Origin: Acanthaster planci
Taxonomy: Eukaryota > Echinodermata > Asteroidea > Valvatida > Acanthasteridae
Length of the DNA: 64,000 nucleotides
Assembly (NCBI RefSeq): GCF_001949145.1
Contig: NW_019091356.1
Span: forward strand, 4,741,729 to 4,805,728
Reading direction: 5' to 3'
Shown in pieces: positions 1 through 12,204 of the stretch. Position 1 is the stretch's first letter; every line of letters begins with the position of its first letter. The notes below the pieces were generated by a model that saw only the letters and a list, made by a program, of their open reading frames with translations, was not told where the DNA came from and did no database searches. The translations under genes and the position numbers were made by a program.

Positions 1-170
1 AGTAGGTTTAGGAATGATTGGAAAAACTGCTATGTGAGTATTTTCTATTAATTTGATAAATCTGTCTTGCTTCATTATTTGGTGAAGTGCAAACCAGGCC
101 AACAACTCCCATTATTATTTATAATACTTTTGTTATTGTAAATTTTATTATGTTTGTGGATTGTTTGCAG

Positions 171-2366
171 GACTACATTGCCAGGTTTGGGCACGGTAGC
201 GCCAAGTTGGCTCGTCAAGCTCAGAGCAAAGAGAAGACATTACGGAAAATGGTAGAAGCGGGATTGACTGAGAAAGTCGTGGAAGACAAGGTAATGTGAG
301 AATGGTGGTTTCAACCCAAGTACCCGTCTTGGTGCTGCAAAATCAAGAATTACCTTCCCTGAGTTGATTTTAGTGTATCTGCCTAGAGAAGAAGCACCTC
401 ATTGATTAAAAAGAGCAATGTTGTTCAAGAGTCTTCATTTTGTTGCATGGACGCACCCCTACCACGTGCAGTTCATAGTCGTTTGTGAACCAGTGAAGTG
501 CAGTTCCTACCAAAGGAGCCTTTGTTGCTTGGAAAATTGCGCCCTCTCTTGGCCCAGCTCTTGGCTCATTCAATTTATGAACACCTGCAGGTTCCTGTTT
601 CATTTTGATGACTTCTTCAATTGACACACCCACCAATTCACTTTTTTGCACGATGTTTAGTTATTTTGTAACATTTTCTATTACAGACGATATCCTTTTA
701 TTTTCCTGACGTGGAGAAGGTTCCACCTCCTGTCATCATGGTCCAGAATGTGTCCTTCCAGTATGCCGAAGACAAGGTAAAACCAACTCTACAAAACACC
801 ATATCAAATATTTTACGACTCGCAGTAATCCAGATTCCTGCTGAGAAAATCTTGTAAAAAATTCCATTTTATTTTTTCAGCAGTAATATTTCGTAGCCAT
901 GGATACCTTGATGGAGGAACAGATAGCTCACCCTTTCCAACTTGCTTGCTCTTTGATTTTTTTTTTTTAGCCACTCATCTACAAGAATCTGGAGTTTGGG
1001 CTGGATCTGGATAGTAGGATAGCATTGGTAGGACCAAATGGTGCCGGCAAGTCAACTTTACTCAAACTCATTGTAGGAGAACTCATTCCATCTGACGGCC
1101 TAATACGAAAGTATTCTCATCTACGGATCGGCAGATACCATCAGGTACTAACACAAGAACATTTTGAAATCCAAATTATTTTGGAAAGTGTAACTGATAA
1201 AGAGAAGCTGGTTTCTTTTTTTTGCACAAATATGGCAGGAAAATATGTTTTGATTTTTTTCTGACAGCATTTACAAGACCTGCTGGATCTAGACTTGAGT
1301 GCCTTGGAATGGATGATGAAGAACTTCCCAGATATCAAAGAGGTGGAGAAAATGAGGCGAATCATTGGTCGCTATGGGCTGACTGGCAAGCAACAGGTGA
1401 GTTGAGATATAAAGATACAGGAACCTCTAGCACAAATACCTCTACCTATGACTCCTACTTGTTGTGAGTCAAAGACACCTGTTGAAGGATTCTTAAAATG
1501 TCTGGGAATAATCAACATCACTATCTGAAATGTTTCATTATATCAGAAGTCAAATCATTTTTCATTCAAATGATATTTTTTACCTTGTTAGATCTGTCCT
1601 ATACGTAACCTCTCGGATGGCCAGCGATGTCGTTGTATTTTCGCCTGGTTAGCTTTTCAAGGTCCACACATGCTGTTACTTGATGAACCTACCAATCATT
1701 TGGATATTGAGACTATTGATGCTCTAGCAGATGCCATTAATGACTTTGATGGTGGTCTTGTGCTTGTTAGCCATGACTTCAGGTTAATCAACCAGGTGGG
1801 TAACCAAGTTCCATTTTTGCGTAAAGTCAACTCTCATTATAACAAAGTGACAGAGAATGGAAACATTTCTATTTTGTAACCAAGATTTGATAAGGTAAGG
1901 AGTGGAAATACAAAGGAAATACAAGAATTCAAAATTGTGATTCTCGGAATTTGCTCTCTTTATCAGAATTTTGTTATAACAGTGTTCTTTGTATCAAGAG
2001 TCAACTGTATGCATTTTGTTAATTTCTCCTTGGAGAAATATTGTCCTAACATATTGTCGCATTCAGTATTTTGAGAGAGCATTTGATGCTTGTTTAGATT
2101 GTCTCATTGAAGTCAAGGTGATTCCATGTTCACAGTGGACTTCTGGCAATCATGAGGATCCATTCATTCTCTCTTTTGTTACAAAGGTTGCCAAGGAAAT
2201 CTGGGTTTGTGAGAAGCAGACAGTTACCAAGTGGTCTGGGGACATCTTGTCTTACAAAGAGAACCTGAAGAGGAACATCTTGAAGGAGGAGAAAAGCTCC
2301 AAGAAGGAAGGGGGAAAGAATGGAAGCAAAGCCAAGAATGGAACCAGCAAGAGCGGAAAAAAGTAA
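171..2366 (+). CDS. ABCF2: ABC transporter F family member 2, 3' part (5' end lies before the window)
   Basis: Soluble twin-ATPase ABC protein of the ABCF group, which has no membrane segments; family members act on ribosomes and translation. Six exons are visible: 171-290, 687-776, 971-1144, 1268-1396, 1592-1795 and 2187-2366, all phase 0 and bounded by AG/GT. The first begins [18 protein letters not shown], the linker between the two ATPase domains. The third carries Walker A (GPNGAGKST). The fifth carries the signature LSDGQ, Walker B ([11 protein letters not shown]) and the switch histidine in LVSHDF. LSDGQ instead of LSGGQ is, from memory, normal for the second ABCF2 domain. The last exon encodes [10 protein letters not shown], then a Lys/Gly/Ser-rich tail ending SKSGKK before TAA at 2364. 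The start codon and first ATPase domain are outside the window. A candidate AATAAA lies at about 3792. Confidence 0.95.
398..575. repeat. Dispersed repeat copy A (ABCF2 intron)
   Basis: This stretch shares blocks with 21778-21905: a CCTCATTG-TTAAAAAGAGCAATGTT block at the left, a GGAAAATTGCGCCCTCTCTTGG block in the middle and GGCTCAT at the right. The copies differ in the spacer, so this looks like an interspersed SINE or MITE family member inserted in an intron. Boundaries are approximate. Confidence 0.6.
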
Positions 2367-5300
2367 CGTAGAGAACATCCTTTGAATTGGAGTTTGGGCA
2401 GGTTGGCTCCATACATCTACATTTACTTATTGGAAAGATTGTACGGTTATCTGTAGTTGGTCTGGTTGTCTGGTATTGGATTTGCTGTCACCCTTTGAAG
2501 CTTATTTGACTTGTTGGAAAACTTTTGTCACCCCTGAAGATGTTTTATGAGAACAATTTATAGTGTGTGTTTCTTGACCATTCTAAAAGACGGTCATTGT
2601 GTGCAGGTCATATAAAGCCAAGTGTTTAAATGTGAAGGTTTCGAAGATGACCGTAGACAACTTATACATGTGTTTGGTGTATGCGTGACAATGGAAATTT
2701 GACAGTGCAATTCTTGATACAGATCTCAGACCTTCTAGAAACAACGATGAAACAGGCAGTTAAAGTTTTCTCTGGGGAAGAGTGATGGAGGTAACTTGGT
2801 CCAGTTTTATTGTACCCTTGAATACTTGACAGAATTTGTGCTGAATGTAAGAAGTGAACTAGTTTCATCCATCCCCATTCAGAATTCTCGCGTTACTTTA
2901 ACACTCAAATAACTTGTTTCTTTACACTATATCAGGTCCCATAGCATAAACCTAGGTTACCAGTCGTGCAGCTTTTTACCAGTGAATTTTGGCAGAATAA
3001 CTTCCAGGTGCGTGTGGTTCAGATGTGCAGAGGAAAGACTGTAACCAGGCCTGTGGAGGGAAGTGGTGTACACTCAGGTAGTTTGATTGGGAGGGGGGTT
3101 GCCTTTGAGAAAGTTGGCAAGATTCATGACAATGAACACTTTCATCATGTTCACTATAAAGCTGGTTGGTTTGGGTCACTGGAAGCAGTGAACAGTTTTT
3201 AAGAGTGCAAGTATTTTCTTGGAGGGGGGGTTAGTTTAGATTTATGATGTTTGTTTGTTTACAGACTACACAATCCATAAGGTTACAGCTGCAACAATGG
3301 CATATCCAGCGTTAGGTGTTTCGAGGTCAAACTCAAAAGTGAATACAGCTTCAGGCTCATTCAAAAAAAATAAAAAACCTTACTCATGTCCCAACATCCT
3401 TGCTTTTATTTGCTGGTGTTGTTTTCTTAGGAATTTGCTGCTAATATTTGATAAATTAATATACCAATTACTTTCTTACCTAATCACCTATGAAGTATAA
3501 TTTAAAAAAAAGATGGGGCACAAATTCTGCCAGGAGGGCAAGTCCCCCCCTCCTCCCCGCTCGATAGGCCACTGAACTGCAGACAAGCTTATGTTATGAC
3601 ACATTTCAAGCAAATAAGTGACTCCGTACACAGATGTCTTTGAGTTCCCATGTTATTTCCATCATTGCAAAACTTCCATTGGGTCACATGTATAAACGAC
3701 TGTTTAGTAAGGCACATTTTAATTAAATCATTAAGCAGGTTATTTATTGCTTTCTATGTATTGTCCAGTGTGAAAAGTTAGGTGATATTTTAATAAACCA
3801 TTACGTATGTATGGAAGTGTTTTTTGTTATTGGCTGATGTATTTTATTTCATGACAGTGATGGAGATGCAGAGAAATGCAACATCATCAGGTTGTATATT
3901 TTGAAGGAATTTTTCCCATGATTTAAAGTATCACCTCACGATCGAGTCTTTGTAAAGGCTCTGTGAAAAACCTACTATTTTAACCTAACCGGTTATCTTC
4001 TAAAGGGATTGTGCGTCTACTATAATAACTTGCCTCTATCATGAAGTATTTGAATTTTCAAAGGATGACAGTTGAGCCTCATAATGGAGAGATCCTTCGG
4101 ACTTGGCAGACTACCTTGTTACAACAGGAACCTTGTAATATCAGGTATCAAAATAATCAACAAAGGTTTGGGGCCTAAAACTTTCCTTGTCACAAATAGA
4201 ATATATTTGTTGTACTAACAACATTCTTAACATAACTTTCCAACAATTCACTTTGGTGATGGGTAACTCATAAATGCATCTAATACATGTACATCTATCT
4301 ACTCTTAATCTGCATGATTTGAGAAGGTGATCTATTGAGCTTTAGATTTGTATTGAGAGTTGAGGGTGGCTGGCACAACACTGAACCAACTGAAGAAATT
4401 TTGCTCTTGGCACAAATGCGAATGTAAGTCTGATATCCTGAAATATTCATCCAAATATTGGCTTCAGTTTTCAAATTTCCATAGCAAATACTTGTGTTAC
4501 AACAGATTTACGGTTACAGCTATCCTGCCAAGTCTGAAATTCTTTAAATTCACACTAACAGAAGTACTGATTATTGTGTACTTTGATTTTAACATCTAAG
4601 CATAAGCAACAAGTCAAGTGAAAATGCTTCAGCAACTACAAACACAGTATAAATGGAATAAATTTACAAAACTTCTAATTTTTACCTATAACAAAGATTA
4701 TAAAGCGATGTATGACACGAACAGTGTATCATCAAGGAGTTCAATCAATTCGGTGATTCTTGATTGACAGTACCCCTCAGATCAGCCTGAAAGCTGGAGG
4801 ACACAAGCCATCATTTGAGTAAGTTTGTAACTCTTTCAATAGTGCAAAATAGTTGACTACAATATGGTACCCACAGTTGGATGTTTCAAGTTGTACTGCT
4901 CTATATCCTGAAATATCCAAACAAATACATGTACTTTCTGTTTTCTTTTCTGAATTCTCGGTAATTTTTATGGTTCCTCTTTCCAAATTGGAAGATCATC
5001 AGAACCTGTCTCGTAACTCCTTGTGATAACATCTATTCATATCAACTCCATATTAATTTGTTGGGAAGAATTCCATACAAAAACCTAACAATTTTTCCCT
5101 GATATGACGTTTGCTATCAATTTTTAATGTCATTTTTTCATCCTAGTTTTGTGTAACTTTTTGTGCTTGTACCTTTTGCCCATAATCTAATCCAATAAAT
5201 AAATATCATAAATGTGCCCGCTCTGCAAAAAAGGGGTAATAAGTTGTGCAATTCCAAAATGTGTTATGGCCTGTTCTATTTGGAGAGGGCAAAACGTCTT

Positions 5301-7292
5301 CAAAAATGTGATTTTGAGTTTTTTCCTCTATTAGCTTGAATAACATTTATGTTTTCAGAATTTGTGACTACAAACACGGACACTGATGAATAAAGATAAA
5401 AAATGGATCATTCAGTAAGAAATCCTGCATAGCATTGTGTTTCCAAGTGCTACACTTTCTGAGCTTTATCTCGGAAAGTGCTTTTGCATCCGAAACTGTG
5501 GATATACAAATGTCTAAGTATCTCCCGAAAGCAGTGCACTACAGGGGGTCATTCATAAATCAAATTGTGGCTTTTGATGTACCCAATCCAGCCATATCAA
5601 ACACGGATAACCTGAATCTGGCGACTTATTACCCATTTTCCTAGAGTCAGTCACAAATAGAGAGTTGTAACATATTGATTATGAGCAGTACCACCCCAAA
5701 AAAGTTAAATCTGTTTTGAAACACTTAGAAACCCCCTGCAATTTTTTCTGATCACTCTTTTGCGGTTTGTGCACTGAGTATCAAATTGATTTAAGGTATG
5801 GAATTCTCTCCAACTTACAGAATAACGTTTACAGCACTTTTTTCTAAGATTACAAAGTACTAAGAAAATAACTAAGACAAAAACTCTGGCAACATTTATG
5901 TACAGAAAGTTCAAAAAGAAATTTCTCAGGGCTCAAATCACCAGTGTTGAGGGCAAGTCCAGTCACAAGTCGTTTTATGAAACAAGTCTTAAGTAAGAGG
6001 GAGAACAACATTAAGGGAATGTTTTGGTCATCTTTGAAATCTTAGTTTAAGACCGGATGACTTTTGAGGATGGCCTTGTAAGGAGCTTGACTACAACACT
6101 TCCTATCACAGCTGCCCAGTATGTGCACAACTACAAACATGAAAGTTATTTACTTTGCTATAAGCACAGCTTCAACTGCAAACATTTGGTCTGTGCATCA
6201 TCTGGACAAAGAAAAATTACTTTTTTCCCTTTCTGTGAAGAGTACAATAGACTACTGAATCTGAACATTCTACATGATTTCACTTACAACACGATACCTT
6301 ACAATTAAACACAGGGTCACGGGTGGAGAAGTAAGGGGGTTGCAAGGCAGAGGGGGCAAGAGGGTAGCACTTGCCCATCCTCTGAAAAAAAATTGAAGGC
6401 AAAAAGTAAAAGAAACGAAGATGAAGATGATGGGGAATGCAACCTATCAAAGATTTACCCCTCCCGACTGTCAATGGTTGATCAGTTTATAGCTGATGAG
6501 TGCTTTGTTTTTATTGTTTATTCGACCAAAACAAAATAACAGAGTTTAACAGTGTGCATACAAGCAAAACAAGAAAAACAAAATTACAAAGCGGAACAAA
6601 GAAAACAAACAACAACATAGGCAGATGCGGGGACCACAGGCGAACAACAACCGAATACAAGGAGAAGACTCACGACTGTTATGTGGGTTAGAGATAGTGA
6701 CTGCAAAAGTAGAATTAAGTACTGCTACCTGCAGTTGCAGCACCTGCTTAAGAAGTAATGGCCCAACAGGGAACTGACAGCCAGTGAAGCAACAGATGGA
6801 ATTATGCATTCGGTAAAAAGCGACGACTTTAAGGTCCTAAGGAACTGTTGGAGGAATCAATAACAGCAGTCTTTGATGTGGTGGTAAGGAATTCCATTCT
6901 GGGGACACTACAGGGAGGAATTTCCCCAGAGGAGAATGAAACAATGCTTGTGTATGGGCAGATCAGAAAGATGGCAGAATGTAAACAAATCCTGATGGCG
7001 TAGATTCACATGAACATTATTGGTGAAAGTCTTACAAAGACATTGACAATGTGAACATTTGAGTACAAAGGAGCAGAACAAGAAATGCGTTCTGGATGAT
7101 AGAGAAAGCCAGTTAAGCCAAGCCATGCGAGTTCAAGTGCTGTACGTTGTACATGCTCGATCTCTTGTTGCTGGGAAAGTGGGTGTGTGTGCCCCAGCAA
7201 GGGCTGCCCCTACCTCTGAAACAATTCCAGCGACACCAATACAATCAAGATAAATGCATGCAACGGCTGTCAACAAAAGGCTGCCTTTGAGC
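2367..7292. other. Intergenic region between ABCF2 and the 693-aa gene
   Basis: This holds the 3' UTR of ABCF2 and the 3' UTR of the convergent minus-strand gene. I see no reading frame with splice sites or domain matches. The only structure noticed is a weak 14-bp terminal inverted repeat pair at about 5233 and 5620, listed separately. Confidence 0.5.
5231..5640. mobile_element. Possible short inverted-repeat element
   Basis: GGGGTAATAAGTTG near 5234 is mirrored by CGACTTATTACCC near 5618, giving about 13 matching bases of inverted repeat around a 0.4-kb body. No clear target duplication and no coding content. Could be chance in AT-rich DNA. Confidence 0.25.
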
Positions 7293-10200
7293 TTAATCAC
7301 CTCCTGGGCTGGTATCGTCCTTTTCGGGCAGAGACAAAGCAAGCAACATCAGCTCCGACATCTTTTCCGGGTCTTCTTGGAGGTGGGCAGCCCTCAGCAA
7401 GTCTTCTGAAGAAGATGAGTAAAAATCGTCATCTTATTTAAAACATGGTAGGAAACACCTAGTCATCGGACACTCTCTTGGCTATTTCTGTCTATGGTTC
7501 CGTCTGCGCACATTTAACTCGCCTCCATTTTGCAGTTTTGGATCTGTAATCTTATCCAGTTTTCTTCCTGCGTCATCTTATCTGCTATTATCCTAAGATA
7601 CTCTTGAGATTCCCTCTATTAATGTGCTACTCTGGGGTTCTTACAAATTTCCCCCATGCAAAAACAGAAAGTTTCATTTACTACGAACTTCCTCACAAAA
7701 AGGTGTATCTTACCTTTCAGGAGGGAGAAGTAGTCCACATCTGACATTGTTAGTTGACTTTCTTGACTGGCTGATGCCTGCCATGGAGGACCATGGCTGT
7801 GCCCTGCTGGTATCTCTTGGCTTGCAGGTGTTTCTGGATCAGTCTGTGAGGTAATATCGCTCACAGCTGAAAATGGAACCATACCTCTCAGAGCCTCTGG
7901 CCGGGATGTAGCATTGTTATGACGACGCTCAGGACATGAGTATGAAATGAACTCTCCAGACTCATCGAAAATGGGCGTGTCAGAAGCATAGCATAATGGT
8001 GACTTAGATCCAGTAGAGAAAGAGCTTGCAGGCCTCTGGTACATGTCCCGGGCATTGTAGGCTCCAAATTTAGTGCGGGTAACGGTTGACCGTGGAGAAG
8101 ATGTCTTAGATGCAGTCGAAAACTTAGCCAATGCTTGTAGGAAACTGTTACCAGAGTCTGAGGGTGGTCTATTGCGCCTTAAGCCGCAGGCTTTTCTGCC
8201 AGGATGTGAGACAGTTGATGGCTGGTTCTCAACAGCTTGTTCAGTAGCAGTCTGTAGAAACAATCCTGTGTGACTCGCATCTGGATCGTCTCTAAGGAAG
8301 TTTCCCATCCTGACCAAGTTTTTCTTTGTCAGTGGGACTTTCTCCTCTTCCTTATCATCAAGTTTATCCTGAGGCAGCAGCTTATCCTTCCTCATCCGTT
8401 TGTCCTCTGGGGGTTCCCCCCCACCTGGATTCAAACAAAACAAGAAATACAGGGTGTCCACATAAAAAGTATACCGAGATAAAAATTACTGTACTAGCAA
8501 AACTTCTTTATATATGGGAAAGGGAAATATATCTCTAGAAAGGGCAGAATGCCCTCTTTGCAATGGTACACAGCTTGTGATGTTATTGACACAGATGAGT
8601 GAACAAACTAGACCGGTGTTATGGGTACTGAAATCGGCACTGTGACAAGTTTGTATATGTGATTAACAAAGCTAGACTATGCAAATGTGCAGAATACCAA
8701 ATGCCTTTGCTTTAAGAACGCATTCTTGAAAACAAGGAATGCACCTAAATCAATCTTATCTGCTTTGCTTTGGCTACTTACCTCATCAGTTTAATGTGCC
8801 AAGTCCTCCACATGGCCACCATTTTTGTCAATGCACATCTGACATCTTCGTAACATGTCCCTTACTGCTCGTCTGATATTTCTCTTTCCCATATATAAAG
8901 TAGTTTTGCTATTGCAGTAATTTTTATCTCGGTATACTTTTTATGTAGACACCCTGTGCAATCTATCATTGCTCACAGATAACCTTTATCCACTTTGCTA
9001 CATTGACAATCATTCATGAAAAGGATGCACACAGTAAGATGACTTTATTGTAATGAAGGTCAATGCTTCTATGCATCACGTTTCTGCCTTCATACTTATG
9101 CTCCATACATTTACATCTTTCTCATCTGCCACAAATTTTCTACTTTCAAATGAATTGTACTGAAACTGTTTCCAAACCTGTTCCTCCAGATGCCCCTGTC
9201 CTTCCGACGTTGGAGAAACCCGACCTGGAGTTACATGTAACCCTCTCGGCAGAATTGGATGTCTGCTGAATGAAAGGATGAAACTGAAAGTGCATTGTGG
9301 ATGTACATGTACTTCTATTACTTTTCATAAAAACAAAGTTATCACAACCTTGTTTCACATGCTCTGGTGATAATTTAGTATAGATCACAATGGTAAACCC
9401 TGGGGAATTCTTATTGACCATCACCATTGTAGAATTAAGGAGATTCTCTTCAAGCATGTCAAGTTGACTGGATTAAGACTAACCCGCTTTGTTCCACCTG
9501 TTTGACCTTTCTGTTGACCCTTGGATGTCTGGTTTGATGAGCAACCACCTTCTGGCTGGACAGGATGCTTCTTCATCTTTTCCCATGCTTCATGCTTCTT
9601 GGACTTTCTCTGTGCTGTCTTCTTTGGCCCCCTGCTTGTCATCTTTGAGTTTTTCTCTCTGTAATTTGCAAAAACAAACTCAATAAGTAGTGATCAATTT
9701 CTCTTGGCCATCTGTTGTTATAGCACTATGCCGATTAACTGTTTCTCGCAAATGACAAGCAATATAATTTTCTAGACTGTGAGAAACTGGCTTGTGGATA
9801 ACATCAAACACATCTGTGTCTTCATAGAAGAAATGACATGTGAGGGATGCAACATGCTCGCTCTTAGAATTGGACAGTATGTGCAAACTGGCAATATGGA
9901 ATGTGTAATACAGGTTGATGTAGCATACATGTACATGTAGTCTGTTCCTAAGGACTGACCAATCAGGACAAAGGATCCAAGTGTGTTTGAAGCTGAGGAT
10001 TACTTTCTTACCTCCCCTGAGAGCCTGCTTTCTGTCCAGAAAACACAGGTGGGGGTATGCTGTCTGGCAAGACTGGTGACATTGCACGAGTCAAACTCTG
10101 CTGTGGTTCTTGACTGGAATGCTCAAGGGAAGTGGAAAGAACTTTCCAGGGTAAAACTGACTTAGGCCGGGTATCTTGACTTTCTCCCTCGGACAAGGAT

Positions 10201-12204
10201 CGGAGATTGCTTGCAACAGCTGTAGAATTCCCTGCCCATGCTGTCAGTACCTTTTCCTTGGATGATTCTACAGTTTTCCAAATTGATCCTTGAGTTCCAG
10301 TCTCCATATGGGCAGTGGCCTCAAGGAAACCTGACCAAACCTCAATCCAACTGACTGAAATCACCATTTTGGAAGACAGGCAAACACTCATCAACCACCA
10401 CGAAGAAAACATCAAGACCTGATTTGGTTCCTGATACAATGTTGACATTGAACAGTCGGGAAGGTACCAATCATCTTTGACTTCTCCAACACCCACCTCT
10501 CTCTGGCTGCATTCTCCGTCCATCCTAAAGTCACCCTCAGACAACTTCTCATCCTCACCAAGACATGTCTTTGCAATACTCCCCTCCTCTTGGACACATC
10601 CTGCCATCTTAGAATCATCCAAGGACAACTCATTCTCTGCAATTCCAAATCTGATGCTTCTCTGAAAATGCTGATTTGTATCAGACAGTGCAGTAAGGCT
10701 CTCACCTACCACCAGATCAGAAGTCAGAGTCACAACATCTTGGAACTCAATTTCTTTGGACTCAAAGAGACCAACCTGTACTGCTTCTGGGTTTTCCAGC
10801 TTGTACACAACTGACATCTTTTGCCGACAATTCAAATAAGCTTCGACGCAGTCTGAATAATCTCTTTCAAAAAATTCCACATATGTGTGTGTATCAGTGC
10901 ATGTTTGAATGTTGTCCTTTTTGCTCTTCCTGAATGGGAGCTTCAACTTCTTAAAGCATCTGCAGTTACAGAATAACAAGAAAAGTAACATTTGACAAGT
11001 TTTGCACAAAATTCTGATGACTATTTCACATTTAATTCAAATACAAATGATTCCAAATATGCCTGAATATTTAAGGCCAAACAAAAAAAAACGCTTTGCT
11101 CCTGACCCAACCTAAAAATCCTGCGGAACCTACATATACTGTATATCTTTCTATTTGACAAATCAATAAAATATTAAAACTTACAGAGCCTTGCCCCGGG
11201 CCTAATTTTGTTTACATCGTCCTGTACTTTGTATTGATTTAATTTTTTTGCATGAAGCATGAAAAATGAAGCTCTGAATTGGTGAAAGGAATTGATTTCT
11301 TTTTTGAAGCTGACTAAACAGTTTTCTTTCCTTTCAATGTGCATTCTGCAGCCATTAACAAATGGCTACAACTGGCAAGAACACAAATAGCAAACAGCTT
11401 TAGGTGGAAACTGGTGACTGTGTTTTCCACATTTTTCACGACAGTCACTCACAGAAGGTCTTTGATGATGATGATCCAGTACTAAACTGAACAAACATCA
11501 GTTATCATAGCCAGTAATGGAAAAGAGTGGTATACACTGTGAAACCACACCTATCCTTGTGAGGAATTTCCTTTGTTCTTGTGAAGTAAGAAAACAGTGT
11601 GCAAAGTGCGGTTTGTAATTGCCTTCATCTCATCCGGAATCATTTCCTTGGCTGAAATTTCGATTGAATGGCCTTAATATGAAACACTTCAACTGAAACA
11701 GATATGCAATTTGAAAATTAATTTCCAAATATCTGTTTCATGAAATTCTTGTGGGGTACCATTTTAGTACCCCACAAGTACAACCAATGTTCCTTGTGGA
11801 ATAATTCCCATTGTTCTGATACCCCACAAGGCACCATAAACACCTGCACTTTCTGCCCGGAGACAAGTGCTATAAATAGAATACCTGCTCCAGATGTCAT
11901 GATTGGTTAGTGACAGGAAACATGTTCACTGAGAAAAATGACAACATGACTTGTTCAATTGACACTGTACATTATGAACACCAAACCTTAGATGTTCAAA
12001 TGGTTAAACAATGAATTTCTGAAGGGAAATGTAGTTTCCATGGTTTCTGTAAAACGCTGACTAATTTTTTTTATGTACATCTGGGTTATGCAATTAAATG
12101 TCTTACTGCAGCAAATGAAGAGAATAATCCTAATTAGGAGGATCTGTCATTTCTTACCGGTTAAGCTTTGCCTTTAAAGGGTGTTTTTCTTTGGAGAAGC
12201 TCAT
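7293..12204 (-). CDS. Unrecognised 693-aa protein, six coding exons
   Basis: Function unknown. Coding exons on the minus strand: 12204-12158, 10959-10012, 9658-9484, 9265-9178, 8424-7714 and 7405-7293. All junction phases agree and the total is 694 codons. The start chosen is ATG in a CACAATGAG context, giving MSFSKEKHPLKAKLNR. The basic N-terminus (KKLKLPFRKSKKDN) is followed by an acidic/Ser-rich middle, a Lys/Gln-rich segment (KKTAQRKSKKHEAWEKMKKH), a Ser/Thr/Pro-rich region and a hydrophobic, probably helical tail (DVDYFSLLKEDLLRAAHLQ ... MSELMLLALSLPE). No signal peptide, membrane span or catalytic motif is seen, which suggests a nuclear or cytosolic scaffold-like protein, but that is inference. 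The donor of the 9658-9484 exon (CGG|GTTAGT) is weaker than the others and a nearby GTGGAA is an alternative. A 5' exon near 16915-17060 is possible. Confidence 0.75.
8450..8956 (-). mobile_element. Tc1/mariner-like deletion derivative with long terminal inverted repeats
   Basis: The ends CAGGGTGTCCACATAAAAAG and its mirror CTTTTTATGTAGACACCCTG start inverted repeats of about 80 bp (8450-8530 and 8876-8956) that remain highly similar. Immediately inside the right repeat, on the minus strand (about 8886-8790), there is a reading frame containing MLRRCQMCIDKNGGHVEDLAH and a stop. This resembles the C-terminus of Tc1/mariner-type transposases (the CI..NGGH motif is the recognised part). The rest of the transposase is missing, so the copy is non-autonomous. 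It lies in the intron before the exon starting at 8424. Confidence 0.8.

Noticed and set aside
1639-1655. LSDGQ instead of LSGGQ in ABCF2 as a possible defect
   Set aside because: From memory, this variant signature is usual in the second ATPase domain of ABCF2 proteins.
1989-2186. Open frame directly upstream of the last ABCF2 exon
   Set aside because: It is intron read-through; the acceptor at 2186 and homology beginning at [10 protein letters not shown] define the exon.
9146-9457. Full 103-codon minus-strand frame as one exon
   Set aside because: Only 9265-9178 is bounded by splice sites whose phases join neighbouring exons; the rest contains no supported coding sequence.
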